Positions 9,323 through 17,910 of a DNA stretch of 64,000 nt are shown in pieces. How positions within the stretch are numbered: the first letter of the stretch is position 1; every line of letters starts with the position of its first letter. The DNA lies in assembly GCF_014648055.1 (NCBI RefSeq), contig NZ_BMQJ01000002.1, positions 310,001 through 374,000 of the forward strand, read 5' to 3'. Below the pieces are notes generated by a model. The model saw nothing but the letters and a program-made list of their open reading frames with translations. It was not told where the DNA came from and made no database searches. The stretch is from Streptosporangium pseudovulgare (GTDB lineage: Bacteria > Actinomycetota > Actinomycetes > Streptosporangiales > Streptosporangiaceae). Made by a program: the position numbers and the translations under genes.

Positions 9323-9371
9323 TTGCCGAAGAGGCGGCGGCTGCCGTACGGTGACTCGGAAAGCGCTTTCC
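9323..9371 (+). promoter_or_regulatory. Promoter and LacI operator of the sugar cassette
   Basis: A -35-like TTGCCG (9323-9328) and -10-like TACGGT (9347-9352) are 18 bases apart. Immediately downstream, at 9358-9371, lies GGAAAGCGCTTTCC, a perfect 14-bp palindrome with the central CG typical of LacI-family operators. It overlaps the expected transcription start, so a bound repressor would block initiation. AGGAGG follows before the ATG at 9390. A near-identical site sits in front of the lacI gene at 13612. Confidence 0.8.
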
Positions 9372-9389
9372 ATAGGAGGCAGGAGAAGG

Positions 9390-10532
9390 ATGTCCCACCG
9401 AAGCATCGGCGTCGTGATGAATGGCGTCACCGGCCGCATGGGCTACCGCCAGCATCTGGTCCGCTCGGTCCTGGCGATCAACGAGCAGGGCGGCGTGGCG
9501 CTGTCCGACGGCGGCCGGGTGACGCTCAGGCCGGTGCTGGTGGGCCGCAACCCGGACAAGCTGGCCAAGCTGGCCGCCGACCACGGCATCGAGGAGTGGA
9601 CCACCGAGCTCGACGCCGCCCTCGCCGACGAGTCCAACCTCATCTACTTCGACGCCCAGGTCACCCAGGCCCGGGTGAAGGCCGTCCTCGCGGCGATCGA
9701 GGCCGGCAAGCACGTCTACGCCGAGAAGCCGACCGCCGAGAACCACGGCGACGCCGTGGCGCTGGCCGAGGCCGCCGCCGCCCGGGGCGTCAAGAACGGC
9801 GTCGTGCAGGACAAGCTGTTCCTGCCGGGCCTGCTCAAGCTCAGGCGGCTGATCGACGGCGGCTTCTTCGGCCGGATCCTGTCGGTGCGCGGCGAGTTCG
9901 GCTACTGGGTCTTCGAGGGAGACTGGCAGGCCGCGCAGCGCCCGTCGTGGAACTACCGCGCCGAGGACGGCGGCGGCATCGTGCTGGACATGTTCCCGCA
10001 CTGGACCTACGTGCTGGAGAACCTCTTCGGCCGGATCGAGTCGGTCTACGCCCGCGCCGTCACCCACGTCCCCGAGCGGGTGGACGAGCGGGGCGAGACC
10101 TACCCCGCCACCGCCGACGACGCCGCCTACGGCGTCTTCGAGCTGGAGGGCGGCGTCGTCGCCCAGATCAACTCCTCCTGGACCGTCCGGGTGAACCGGG
10201 ACGAGCTGGTGGAGTTCCAGGTGGACGGCACGCACGGCAGCGCCGTCGCGGGGCTGCGCAACTGCCGGATCCAGCACCGGGCGGCCACCCCCAGGCCGGT
10301 CTGGAACCCCGACCTGCCCGTCACGGCGCGGTTCCGCGACGAGTGGCAGGAGGTGCCGGACAACGCCGAGTTCGACAACGGCTTCAAGACCCAGTGGGAG
10401 ATGTTCGTCCGGCACGTGCTGGAGGACGCGCCGTTCCCGCACGACTTCGCCTCCGGCGCGCGCGGCGTCCGCGTCGCCGAGCTGGCCCTGCGCTCCTCCG
10501 CCGAGGGCCGCCGCCTGGCGATGGAGCAGTGA
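9390..10532 (+). CDS. Gfo/Idh/MocA-family oxidoreductase
   Basis: This is an NAD(P)-dependent sugar or polyol dehydrogenase of 380 residues. The N-terminal Rossmann domain starts MSHRSIGVVMNGVTGRMG. The family's AEKPTAEN motif follows at about residues 112-119, whose lysine normally takes part in catalysis. The C-terminal half has the usual alpha/beta domain with WNYRAEDGGGIVLDMFPHW. The start ATG has AGGAGA just upstream and a LacI operator before that. The gene overlaps the next by the TGATG arrangement and heads a three-gene operon. The substrate cannot be told from sequence; inositol-, glycoside- or uronate-like sugars are all possible. Confidence 0.9.
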   Translation: MSHRSIGVVMNGVTGRMGYRQHLVRSVLAINEQGGVALSDGGRVTLRPVLVGRNPDKLAKLAADHGIEEWTTELDAALADESNLIYFDAQVTQARVKAVLAAIEAGKHVYAEKPTAENHGDAVALAEAAAARGVKNGVVQDKLFLPGLLKLRRLIDGGFFGRILSVRGEFGYWVFEGDWQAAQRPSWNYRAEDGGGIVLDMFPHWTYVLENLFGRIESVYARAVTHVPERVDERGETYPATADDAAYGVFELEGGVVAQINSSWTVRVNRDELVEFQVDGTHGSAVAGLRNCRIQHRAATPRPVWNPDLPVTARFRDEWQEVPDNAEFDNGFKTQWEMFVRHVLEDAPFPHDFASGARGVRVAELALRSSAEGRRLAMEQ

Positions 10533-11662
10533 TGCGGATCGATCTTCCCGGCGGGGAGCACACCCTGCGCGAGCCGGTCGCCTGGGAACGGCCCGCCGGC
10601 CCGCCCCGTGGCCGCGTCGTCTACGCCGCCGCGCACGTGGTGGCCGACCCGCTCGGCGACAACACCCCCGGCGCGCCCGCCGCCGTCGACTGGGACGCCA
10701 CGCTGCGCTTCCGCCGCCACCTGTGGTCGTACGGCCTGCGCGTGGCCGACGCGATGGACACCGCGCAGCGCAACATGGGCCTGGACTGGCCGGCCACCCG
10801 CGAGCTGATCCGGCGCAGCGCCGCCGCGGCCGCGGAGCTCGGCGACCCGGCCGAGCTGGTGGCCTGCGGCGCGGGCACCGACCACGCGCCGGGCGCCGCG
10901 ACCCTGGAGGAGGTCACGGCCGCCTACACCGAGCAGGTCGAGACCGTCCGCGAGGCCGGGGCCGGCGTGATCCTGATGGCCAGCCGGCAGCTCGCCGCGA
11001 TCGCGCGGGGACCTGAGGACTACCACGCGGTCTACGGCAAGCTGCTGTCGCAGGCCGACCGCCCGGTGATCCTGCACTGGCTGGGCGAGATGTTCGACCC
11101 GAACCTGGCGGGCTACTGGGGTTCGCGGGACGTCGCCGAGGCCACCGCGTCGTTCCTGGAGCTGATCCGCGAGCACGCGGCGGTGGTCGAGGGCGTCAAG
11201 GTCTCGCTGCTGGACGCCGAGCACGAGGTCGCGCTGCGCGCGGCGCTGCCGGAGGGCGTGCGGCTCTACACCGGTGACGACTTCAACTACCCGTCGCTGA
11301 TCGCCTCGGGCAGCCACGCGCTGCTGGGGATCTTCGACGCGATCGCCCCGGCCGCCGCGGCGGCCCTGGCCGCGCTCGACGCCGGGGACACCGCCCGCTA
11401 CGAGGAGATCATGGGCCCGACGGTCCCGCTCTCCCGGAAGATCTTCGAGACGCCGACCTACCACTACAAGACCGGCATCGTCTTCCTGGCCTGGCTCAAC
11501 GGCCACCAGGACGCCTTCGCCATGGTGAACGGCGCCCAGGCGTCGCGCTCGCTGCCGCACCTGGCCGAGGTGTTCCGCCTGGCCGACCGGGCCGGGCTGC
11601 TGGCCGACCCGGAGATGGCCGTGCACCGGATGCGGTCGCTGCTGGCGGTGCACGGATGCTGA
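10532..11662 (+). CDS. DUF993 protein (dihydrodipicolinate-synthase-like aldolase fold)
   Basis: The 376-residue product matches the DUF993 family, which is related to class I aldolases of the dihydrodipicolinate synthase group. Visible features are MDTAQRNMGLDWPATRELI, ACGAGTDH, HWLGEMFDPNLAGYWGS, VEGVKVSLLDAEHE (a lysine placed as the Schiff-base lysine of this fold would be) and YTGDDFNYPSLI. The ATG overlaps the stop of the oxidoreductase gene, so translation is coupled. A retro-aldol cleavage of an oxidised sugar would fit between its neighbours, a dehydrogenase and an isomerase, but no activity is established to my knowledge. Confidence 0.85.
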   Translation: MRIDLPGGEHTLREPVAWERPAGPPRGRVVYAAAHVVADPLGDNTPGAPAAVDWDATLRFRRHLWSYGLRVADAMDTAQRNMGLDWPATRELIRRSAAAAAELGDPAELVACGAGTDHAPGAATLEEVTAAYTEQVETVREAGAGVILMASRQLAAIARGPEDYHAVYGKLLSQADRPVILHWLGEMFDPNLAGYWGSRDVAEATASFLELIREHAAVVEGVKVSLLDAEHEVALRAALPEGVRLYTGDDFNYPSLIASGSHALLGIFDAIAPAAAAALAALDAGDTARYEEIMGPTVPLSRKIFETPTYHYKTGIVFLAWLNGHQDAFAMVNGAQASRSLPHLAEVFRLADRAGLLADPEMAVHRMRSLLAVHGC

Positions 11663-11723
11663 GCGGACGGGCACGGACGCGGGCGGACCGGGCGCGGGCC
11701 GCGGCGGGAGAGGAGGCGGCCCG

Positions 11724-12557
11724 ATGAGCCGTCTGTCGCTGAACCAGTGGACCACCAGGCGGTGGTCGGTGGCCGAGGCCGTCGAGGGCTGCGTACGGCA
11801 CGGCGTCGGGGCGATCGGCCTGTGGCGGCAGGACGTCGCCGCGCAGGGGCTGGACGAGACCGTGAAGCTGGTGGCCGACGCGGGCCTGCGGGTCTCGTCG
11901 CTGTGCCGGGGCGGCTTCCTGACCTCCGGGGACAGGGAGGCGCTCGACGACAACCGGCGGGCGATCGACGAGGCCGCCACGCTGGGCGCGGCGTGCCTGG
12001 TCATGGTGGTCGGCGGCCTGCCGGGCGTGACGCCCGGCGAGCCCTCCCCCGCGGTGGACCGCGACCTCGCCGGGGCCAGGGAGCGCGTCGCCGAGGCGCT
12101 GGCCGCGCTGGTCCCGTACGCCGCCGAGCGGGGGGTACGGCTGGCGCTGGAGCCGCTGCACCCGATGTACTGCGCCGACCGGGCGGTGCTGTCCACCCTC
12201 GGGCAGGCGCTCGACCTGGCCGAGCCGTACCCGGCGGAGCGGGTCGGCGTGGTCGTCGACACCTTCCACGTGTGGTGGGACCCGCAGGTCCTGGCGCAGA
12301 TCGCCCGGGCGGGCGAGCGGATCGCCTCCTACCAGGTGTGCGACCACCTGCACCCGCTCCCGGCCGACGTGCTGCTCGGCCGGGGCGTGATGGGCGACGG
12401 CGTGATCGACTTCGCGCCGCTGACCCGGGCGGTGGCCGAGGCGGGCTACACCGGGGACATCGAGGTGGAGATCTTCAACGCCGACGTGTGGGCCGCCGAC
12501 CCCGACGAGGTCCTGGCCCGGGTGAAGGCGAGGTTCGCCGAGCTGATCGAGCGCTGA
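11724..12557 (+). CDS. Sugar phosphate isomerase/epimerase (xylose-isomerase-like TIM barrel)
   Basis: The 277-residue protein is an AP-endonuclease-2/xylose-isomerase-like TIM barrel. Metal-binding residues are recognisable in LALEPLHPMY (Glu), VVVDTFHVWWDP (Asp and His), QVCDHLHP (His) and DIEVEIFN (Glu). Such enzymes isomerise or epimerise keto-sugars or inositol derivatives. The ATG at 11724 follows GGAGAGGAGGC at 11706-11716. It ends the LacI-controlled operon and is convergent with the repressor gene. Confidence 0.88.
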   Translation: MSRLSLNQWTTRRWSVAEAVEGCVRHGVGAIGLWRQDVAAQGLDETVKLVADAGLRVSSLCRGGFLTSGDREALDDNRRAIDEAATLGAACLVMVVGGLPGVTPGEPSPAVDRDLAGARERVAEALAALVPYAAERGVRLALEPLHPMYCADRAVLSTLGQALDLAEPYPAERVGVVVDTFHVWWDPQVLAQIARAGERIASYQVCDHLHPLPADVLLGRGVMGDGVIDFAPLTRAVAEAGYTGDIEVEIFNADVWAADPDEVLARVKARFAELIER

Positions 12558-12560
12558 GGC

Positions 12561-12591
12561 CCGGCCCGGAGCACGTGGCGCTCCGGGCCGG
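12561..12591. terminator. Bidirectional terminator between operon and lacI
   Basis: CCGGCCCGGAGC (12561-12572) pairs perfectly with GCTCCGGGCCGG (12580-12591) around a 7-nt loop, between the stop codons of two convergent genes only 35 bases apart. Confidence 0.8.
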
Positions 12592-12592
12592 C

Positions 12593-13600
12593 TCAGCCGA
12601 GGCGGCGGGTGCTCTCGCGGAGGACGACCTCGCCGGCCACGGCCTCGATCCGGGGGTCGGCGTCCGCGCCGTCCCCCGGCGGGGTGAGGGCCAGCTCCAT
12701 CGCCCGCGCCCCCATGTCCGCCAGCGGCAGCCGTACGGTGGTCAGCTGCGGGACCAGGTCCCGCAGGGTGGAGATGTCGTCGAACCCGGCCACCGACACG
12801 TCGCCGGGCACGCTGACCCCCCGGTCCCGGAAGGACGCCAGCGCGCCCACCGCCATCACGTCGTTGACCGCGAACACGCAGGTGGCGTCGGAGACCTCGG
12901 TCGCCGCGGTGTGGCCGCCGTCGCGGTCGAAGGAGCCGTGGACGACCTGCGGGGCGGGCAGGCCCAGCTCGGCGAGCGCCCCGGCGAACCCCGCCAGCCG
13001 GTCCCGGGCGGTGAGCAGCCGCTCGGGCCCGGCGAGCACGGCGAAGCGGCGGTGCCCCAGGCCGGCGAGGGCCCGGGCCAGCCCGGCGGCGCCCTCGCGG
13101 TTGCCCGGCACCACGGTGTCGACGCCCAGCGACTCCTGGCCGACGCAGGCCACCCGGCCGCCGGTCTGCAGGTAGCGGTCGAGCTCCTGGCGCATCCTGC
13201 GGGTCAGGCCGGCGTCGTCGACCCTGGACCCGGTGAGCAGCACGGCGCGGACCCGCTGGGCGTTCAGGGTGGAGACGTAGGCGATCTCCCGTTCGGGGTC
13301 GCGGTGCGTGGTGCCCACCATGACCATGAACTCGTGGCTCTCGGCCACCCGCATGGCGCCGTCGGCGAGCGCGGCGAAGTAGGGGTCGGTGAGGTCGTGG
13401 ACGACGAGGCCGATCACGTTGCTGGCGCCCCTGGCCAGCGTCTGGGCCGCCACGTTGGTGCGGTAGCCGAGCTGGTGGGCGGCCAGTTCGACCTTGGCCC
13501 GCAGCGACGCCCCCACCTGGCGGGTGCTGCCGTTGAGCACCCGCGAGGCCGTGGCGAGCGACACGCCGGCCTGCCGGGCGACATCTTCGAGAGTGACCAT
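12593..13600 (-). CDS. LacI-family transcriptional repressor
   Basis: The 335-residue protein has a complete LacI helix-turn-helix at residues 2-50 (TLEDVARQAGVSLATASRVLNG), the hinge, then a periplasmic-binding-protein-like sensor with NVIGLVVHDLTDPYFA, and FDDISTLRDLVPQLTTVRLP. It most likely represses the adjacent three-gene sugar operon and itself, because near-identical palindromes lie in front of both. The inducer is unknown but should be a substrate or intermediate of that pathway. The ATG at 13600 gives MVTLEDVA, the usual family start. Confidence 0.94.
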   Translation of the reverse strand: MVTLEDVARQAGVSLATASRVLNGSTRQVGASLRAKVELAAHQLGYRTNVAAQTLARGASNVIGLVVHDLTDPYFAALADGAMRVAESHEFMVMVGTTHRDPEREIAYVSTLNAQRVRAVLLTGSRVDDAGLTRRMRQELDRYLQTGGRVACVGQESLGVDTVVPGNREGAAGLARALAGLGHRRFAVLAGPERLLTARDRLAGFAGALAELGLPAPQVVHGSFDRDGGHTAATEVSDATCVFAVNDVMAVGALASFRDRGVSVPGDVSVAGFDDISTLRDLVPQLTTVRLPLADMGARAMELALTPPGDGADADPRIEAVAGEVVLRESTRRLG

Positions 13601-13611
13601 GGCGACCTCCA

Positions 13612-13625
13612 GGAAAACGATTTCC
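13612..13625 (-). promoter_or_regulatory. LacI-family operator in front of lacI
   Basis: GGAAAACGATTTCC has outer arms GGAAA and TTTCC and the central CG, matching the operator at 9358-9371 at 12 of 14 positions. It starts 12 bases upstream of the lacI ATG, so autoregulation is likely. Confidence 0.75.
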
Positions 13626-13860
13626 CAGTCTGCCGCAGATGCCGCCTCCCCGCACCCCGCCCGCGCGCGTCGGGCCCGGCCGCCGGCCTCCGCCCGTCTC
13701 CGGTTCCCGGCGGCGCGGGAGCACCGCCCGGGGCGTCTCGTACGCCTGATCCGCCCGCCTTTCCGGCCCCCGCGCGTGGCGGAGGGGGCGGGTCGTATGG
13801 GATGTTGTTACCCGCGAGTAGCATGGGGGGTGAAGCTACCCAGCAACGAGGAGCGAACCC

Positions 13861-15060
13861 GTGCCTTCGTCTCGTGACGTCGTATTCGTCGACGGTGTGC
13901 GCACGCCGTTCGGCAGGTCGGGTCCCAAGGGCCTGTATGCCGAGACGCGCGCCGACGACCTGGTCGTCCGCGTCATCCGTGAGCTGATCCGGCGCAACCC
14001 GAACCTGCCGCCCGAGCGGGTCGACGAGGTGGCCATCGCCGCCACCACGCAGATCGGCGACCAGGGACTGACCATCGGCCGGTCCGCCGCCGTGCTGGCC
14101 GGACTGCCCAAGAGCGTCCCCGGTTACGCGATCGACCGCATGTGCGCCGGCGCGATGACCGCGGTGACCACCGTCGCCGGAGGCATCGCCTTCGGCGCCT
14201 ACGACGTCGCCATCGCCGGCGGCGTCGAGCACATGGGCCGCCACCCGATGGGCGAGGGCGTCGACCCCAACCCGCGGTTCCTGTCCGAGAAGCTCGTGGA
14301 CGGCTCCGCCCTGGTCATGGGCATGACCGCGGAGAACCTGCACGACCGCTACCCGAACATCTCGAAGGAGCGCGCCGACGCCTTCGCCGTCGCCTCCCAG
14401 GAGAAGGTCGCCAAGGCCTACGCCGACGGCAGGATCCAGCCCGACCTCGTGCCGGTCGCCGTCCGGACCGCCGAGAAGGGCTGGGGCCTGGCCACCGCCG
14501 ACGAGGCGCCCCGCCCCGGCACCACCATGGAGGGCCTGGCGACGCTGAAGACCCCGTTCCGCCCGCACGGCCGGGTCACCGCGGGCAACGCCTCCGGCAT
14601 CAACGACGGCGCGACCGGCTGCATCGTGGCCGCCGCCGACACCGCCGCCGAGCTGGGCCTCACTCCCAAGATGCGGCTGGTCTCCTACGCCTTCGCCGGC
14701 GTGGACCCCGAGGTCATGGGCGTCGGCCCGATCCCGTCCACCGAGCGGGCGCTGCGCCTGGCCGGGCTGTCGATCTCCGACATCGGGCTCTTCGAGATCA
14801 ACGAGGCCTTCGCCGTACAGGTGCTGGCGTTCCTGGAGCACTTCGGCATCGCCGACGACGACGCCCGGATCAATCCCTACGGCGGCGCCATCGCCTTCGG
14901 CCACCCGCTGGCCTCCTCGGGCGTTCGGCTGATGACGCAGCTCGCCCGCGAGTTCGGCGAGCGCCCCGACGTCCGGTACGGCGTCACCACGATGTGCGTC
15001 GGCATGGGCATGGGCGGAACGGTCATCTGGGAGAACCTCGCCTGGGAAGGTGCGAAGTGA
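13861..15060 (+). CDS. fadA: Acetyl-CoA C-acyltransferase (thiolase)
   Basis: The thiolase cleaves 3-ketoacyl-CoA with CoA in fatty acid beta-oxidation. The nucleophilic cysteine is in DRMCAGAMTA (about residue 94), the catalytic histidine in AIAFGHPLASSG and the second cysteine in TTMCVGMGMGG; NEAFAVQ is also present. The 399-residue length is normal. The start is GTG at 13861 with GAGGAG about 10 bases upstream. It overlaps fadB by 4 bases (GTGA), forming the usual two-gene trifunctional unit. Confidence 0.96.
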   Translation: MPSSRDVVFVDGVRTPFGRSGPKGLYAETRADDLVVRVIRELIRRNPNLPPERVDEVAIAATTQIGDQGLTIGRSAAVLAGLPKSVPGYAIDRMCAGAMTAVTTVAGGIAFGAYDVAIAGGVEHMGRHPMGEGVDPNPRFLSEKLVDGSALVMGMTAENLHDRYPNISKERADAFAVASQEKVAKAYADGRIQPDLVPVAVRTAEKGWGLATADEAPRPGTTMEGLATLKTPFRPHGRVTAGNASGINDGATGCIVAAADTAAELGLTPKMRLVSYAFAGVDPEVMGVGPIPSTERALRLAGLSISDIGLFEINEAFAVQVLAFLEHFGIADDDARINPYGGAIAFGHPLASSGVRLMTQLAREFGERPDVRYGVTTMCVGMGMGGTVIWENLAWEGAK

Positions 15061-17129
15061 CGGACATCAGGGAAATCTTCAGCGACGAGGTCGTCACCCG
15101 CGCCATCGTCCGCGACGTGGAGCTGCCCGACGGCGCCGGCACCATGGCGCTGATCACGCTGGACAACGGCTTCGACCACACCAAGCCCTCCACGTTCGGC
15201 CCGGCCGGCCTCACCTCCCTGGCCGAGGCCCTCGACGCGATCGAGGCCCGCACCGACCTCGCGGCCGTGGGTGTCACCGGCAAGCCGTTCATCTTCGCCG
15301 TCGGCGCCGACCTCAAGGGCGCCGCGCTGGTCGCCGACCGCGACCAGGCGCTGGAGATCGGCCGGCTCGGGCACCGGGTGTTCCGCCGCCTGGGCGAGCT
15401 GAGCGTGCCGTCGTTCGCGTTCGTCAACGGCGCGGCCATGGGCGGCGGCCTGGAGATCGCCCTGCACTGCGCCTACCGGACGATCTCCTCCGGCGTTCCC
15501 GCGGTCGCCCTGCCCGAGTGCTTCCTCGGCCTGGTGCCCGGCTGGGGCGGCACCCAGCTCCTGCCCCGCCTGATCGGCCCGGCCGCGGCGCTGAAGCTGA
15601 TCATCGAGAACCCGCTGTCGCAGAACCGGATGATCAAGGGCCGGGACGCCTTCGCCGCCGGCATCGCCGACGCGATGTTCGAGCCCGCCGACTTCCTGGA
15701 GGAGTCGCTGCGCTGGGCGGCCAAGGTGCTGCGCGGCGAGGTGACCGTCACGCGGACCGACCACACCGCCGAAAACTGGGCCAAGCCGATCGCCGACGCC
15801 CGCTTCCTGGTCGACATGAAGCTGCGCGGCGCCTCCCCCGCCCCCTACCGGGCGCTGGAGCTGGTCGAGCTGGCCCGCACCGCCTCCCGTGACGAGGGCT
15901 TCGCCGCCGAGGACGAGGCCCTGGCCGACCTGCTGATGAGCGACGAGCTGCGCGCCGGCCTGTACTCCTTCGACCTGGTGCAGCGCCGCGCCAAGCGGCC
16001 CGCCGGGGCCCCGGACAAGGCGCTGGCCCGCAAGGTCACCAAGGTCGGCGTCGTCGGCGCGGGCCTGATGGCCTCGCAGATGGCGCTGCTGTTCGCCCGC
16101 CGCCTGGAGGTCCCGGTCGTGCTGACCGACCTCGACCAGGCCCGCCTCGACAAGGGCGTCGGCTACGTCCACGGCGAGATCGACAAGCTGTTCGGCAAGG
16201 GCCGTGTCTCCGCCGACCAGGCCAACCGGCTCAAGGGCCTGGTGACGGGCTCGCTGACCAAGGACGCGTTCGCCGACGCCGACTTCGTCATCGAGGCGGT
16301 CTTCGAGGACATGAAGGTCAAGCAGCAGGTGTTCGCCGAGGTGGAGCAGGTCGTCTCCGCCGAGTGCGTGCTGGCCACCAACACCTCCTCGCTGTCGCTG
16401 ACCGAGATGGCCGCCAAGCTGGAGCACCCCGAGCGGGTGGTGGGCTTCCACTTCTTCAACCCGGTCGCCGTGATGCCGCTGCTGGAGATCATCCGCGGCG
16501 AGAGGACCGACGACGCGACGCTCGCCACCGCCTTCGCCGTGGGCAGGACGCTGAAGAAGTCGTCGGTGCTGGTCAAGGACGCGCCCGCGTTCGTCGTCAA
16601 CCGCATCCTGACCCGCTTCATGGGCGAGGTCATCGGCGCGGTGGACGAAGGCACCCCGCTGGAGACCGCCGACCACGCGCTGGACGGCCTCGGTCTGCCG
16701 ATGAGCCCGTTCGCGCTGCTCCAGCTCGTCGGCCCGGCCGTCGCGCTGCACGTCGCCGAGACCATGCACCAGGCGTTCCCCGACCGCTTCGGCGTGTCGG
16801 AGAACCTCGCCCGGCTGGTGGCGGCGGGCAAGCCGGGCGTCTTCAAGCCCGACTTCACGCTCGACCCCGAGGCGGTCGCCTTCTTCGCGGGCGGCACCTC
16901 CCCGTCCACCGCGGAGGAGGTGCGGCTGCGCGCCCTGCGCGCCCTGGCGCAGGAGATCCGCATCATGCTCGACGAGGGCGTGGTGGCCGCGCCCCAGGAC
17001 ATCGACCTGTGCATGATCCTGGGCGCCGGCTGGCCGTTCCACCTGGGCGGCGTCACGCCGTACCTGGACCGCACCGGCATCGCCCAGCCGCGGTTCCTGC
17101 CGCCGGGCGTGGCGTCGCTCCCGGCCTGA
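15057..17129 (+). CDS. fadB: FadB-type enoyl-CoA hydratase / 3-hydroxyacyl-CoA dehydrogenase
   Basis: This 690-residue bifunctional protein carries out the hydration and oxidation steps of beta-oxidation together with the thiolase upstream. The N-terminal crotonase domain (about 1-300) shows FAVGADLKGA, NGAAMGGGLEIALHC and CFLGLVPGWGGTQLLPRL. The NAD-binding domain begins at about residue 325 with KVGVVGAGLMASQMA. It continues with ATNTSSLSLTEMA and VVGFHFFNPVAVMPLLEII, then two C-terminal dehydrogenase segments. The GTG at 15057 overlaps the fadA stop. Confidence 0.96.
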   Translation: MTDIREIFSDEVVTRAIVRDVELPDGAGTMALITLDNGFDHTKPSTFGPAGLTSLAEALDAIEARTDLAAVGVTGKPFIFAVGADLKGAALVADRDQALEIGRLGHRVFRRLGELSVPSFAFVNGAAMGGGLEIALHCAYRTISSGVPAVALPECFLGLVPGWGGTQLLPRLIGPAAALKLIIENPLSQNRMIKGRDAFAAGIADAMFEPADFLEESLRWAAKVLRGEVTVTRTDHTAENWAKPIADARFLVDMKLRGASPAPYRALELVELARTASRDEGFAAEDEALADLLMSDELRAGLYSFDLVQRRAKRPAGAPDKALARKVTKVGVVGAGLMASQMALLFARRLEVPVVLTDLDQARLDKGVGYVHGEIDKLFGKGRVSADQANRLKGLVTGSLTKDAFADADFVIEAVFEDMKVKQQVFAEVEQVVSAECVLATNTSSLSLTEMAAKLEHPERVVGFHFFNPVAVMPLLEIIRGERTDDATLATAFAVGRTLKKSSVLVKDAPAFVVNRILTRFMGEVIGAVDEGTPLETADHALDGLGLPMSPFALLQLVGPAVALHVAETMHQAFPDRFGVSENLARLVAAGKPGVFKPDFTLDPEAVAFFAGGTSPSTAEEVRLRALRALAQEIRIMLDEGVVAAPQDIDLCMILGAGWPFHLGGVTPYLDRTGIAQPRFLPPGVASLPA

Positions 17130-17171
17130 CCCGCGTGCGGGCCGGGGTCGCTCCCGGCCCGACCCGCGTGC

Positions 17172-17207
17172 GGGCCGCGCGGCGCTCCCCGGAGCGCGGC
17201 GCGGCCC
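17172..17207. terminator. Terminator of the fadAB operon
   Basis: A 17-bp stem with a single mismatch (17172-17188 with 17191-17207) and a tight CC turn lies about 40 bases after the fadB stop. Two copies of GACCCGCGTGCGGGCC-like sequence precede it, each able to form a smaller hairpin. Confidence 0.7.
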
Positions 17208-17352
17208 GCTTCATGTCTCGCCCTTTTCGGACCCTCCTGTATGGCTTTCAGAGGAAAGGCCAGGCAGATCTCCCGGCCCGTGAGGAGCGAGCGGGAAGAT
17301 CCTTGGCCATATCCCGGCAGGGTCCTTACCCGACACGGGGAACATCCCCGCC

Positions 17353-17823
17353 ATGAGAACCGTCAAGATCGCTTCTGCGGTCGTGGTGTTCGCCCTCGCC
17401 GTCGTGTCGCACGCCGCCGAGTCATCCGTCCCGGACGGCCCCTCCAGCGTCTCGGACGACCTCGCCGCCGCCCTCGGCGGCTCCTCCCCCGCCTCGGACA
17501 CCACCGCGCCCGGAGCCGGCCCGCCCCTCACGCTCACCCTCTCGGTCGCCGGCGGCCCGGCCAAGAGCGTCGTGCTGCGGTGCGGCGACACCGGGGACGG
17601 CGGCAGCCACCCGGACCCGGCCACGGCCTGCGGACTGCTGCGCCAGGTGGACGGCGACCTGCCGAGGCTCGCCTACGACATCGACATGATCTGCCCGCCG
17701 GAGTACGACCCGCACACCGTCGGCGCGTTCGGCACCTGGGCGGGCAGGACCGTCCGGTTCACCCGGACCTACGACAACGGCTGCGAGATGACGGCCCTCA
17801 CCGGCCCGCTGTTCCGCTTCTGA
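17353..17823 (+). CDS. Secreted SSI-like (subtilisin inhibitor family) protein with Pro at P1
   Basis: SSI-family proteins are small secreted inhibitors of serine proteases. The 156-residue product has a signal peptide (about 1-22) and a Ser/Ala/Pro-rich linker, then the SSI domain. The domain has GSHPDPATACGLLR, Cys77, Cys93, Cys114 and Cys144 in the family positions (two disulfides), and the closing CEM...FRF block. In the reactive-site loop CPPEYDP, the position equal to Met73 (P1) of SSI is Pro116 and P1' is Glu117. Proline at P1 is poorly accepted by most serine proteases, so specificity may be unusual or inhibition lost. The start ATG at 17353 was chosen because the signal peptide begins there. 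Confidence 0.88.
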   Translation: MRTVKIASAVVVFALAVVSHAAESSVPDGPSSVSDDLAAALGGSSPASDTTAPGAGPPLTLTLSVAGGPAKSVVLRCGDTGDGGSHPDPATACGLLRQVDGDLPRLAYDIDMICPPEYDPHTVGAFGTWAGRTVRFTRTYDNGCEMTALTGPLFRF

Positions 17824-17909
17824 GGCCCGTCCCGCTTTCCGGGAGCCGTCTGGCCTCCGAGCCCGTCCTGCTTTTCCGGGCCCATCCCGTTTTCCGGGCC
17901 CGTCCCGCC
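17824..17909. repeat. Imperfect tandem repeats of a CCCGTCCCGCTTTCCGGG-like unit
   Basis: Four variants of a roughly 18-nt unit (GCCCGTCC or GCCCATCC, then CGCTTTCCGGG or similar) fill the short gap between the SSI-like gene and the convergent permease gene. Each contains a CCCG/CGGG pair that could form a small hairpin. They may serve as terminators. Confidence 0.55.
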
Positions 17910-17910
17910 G

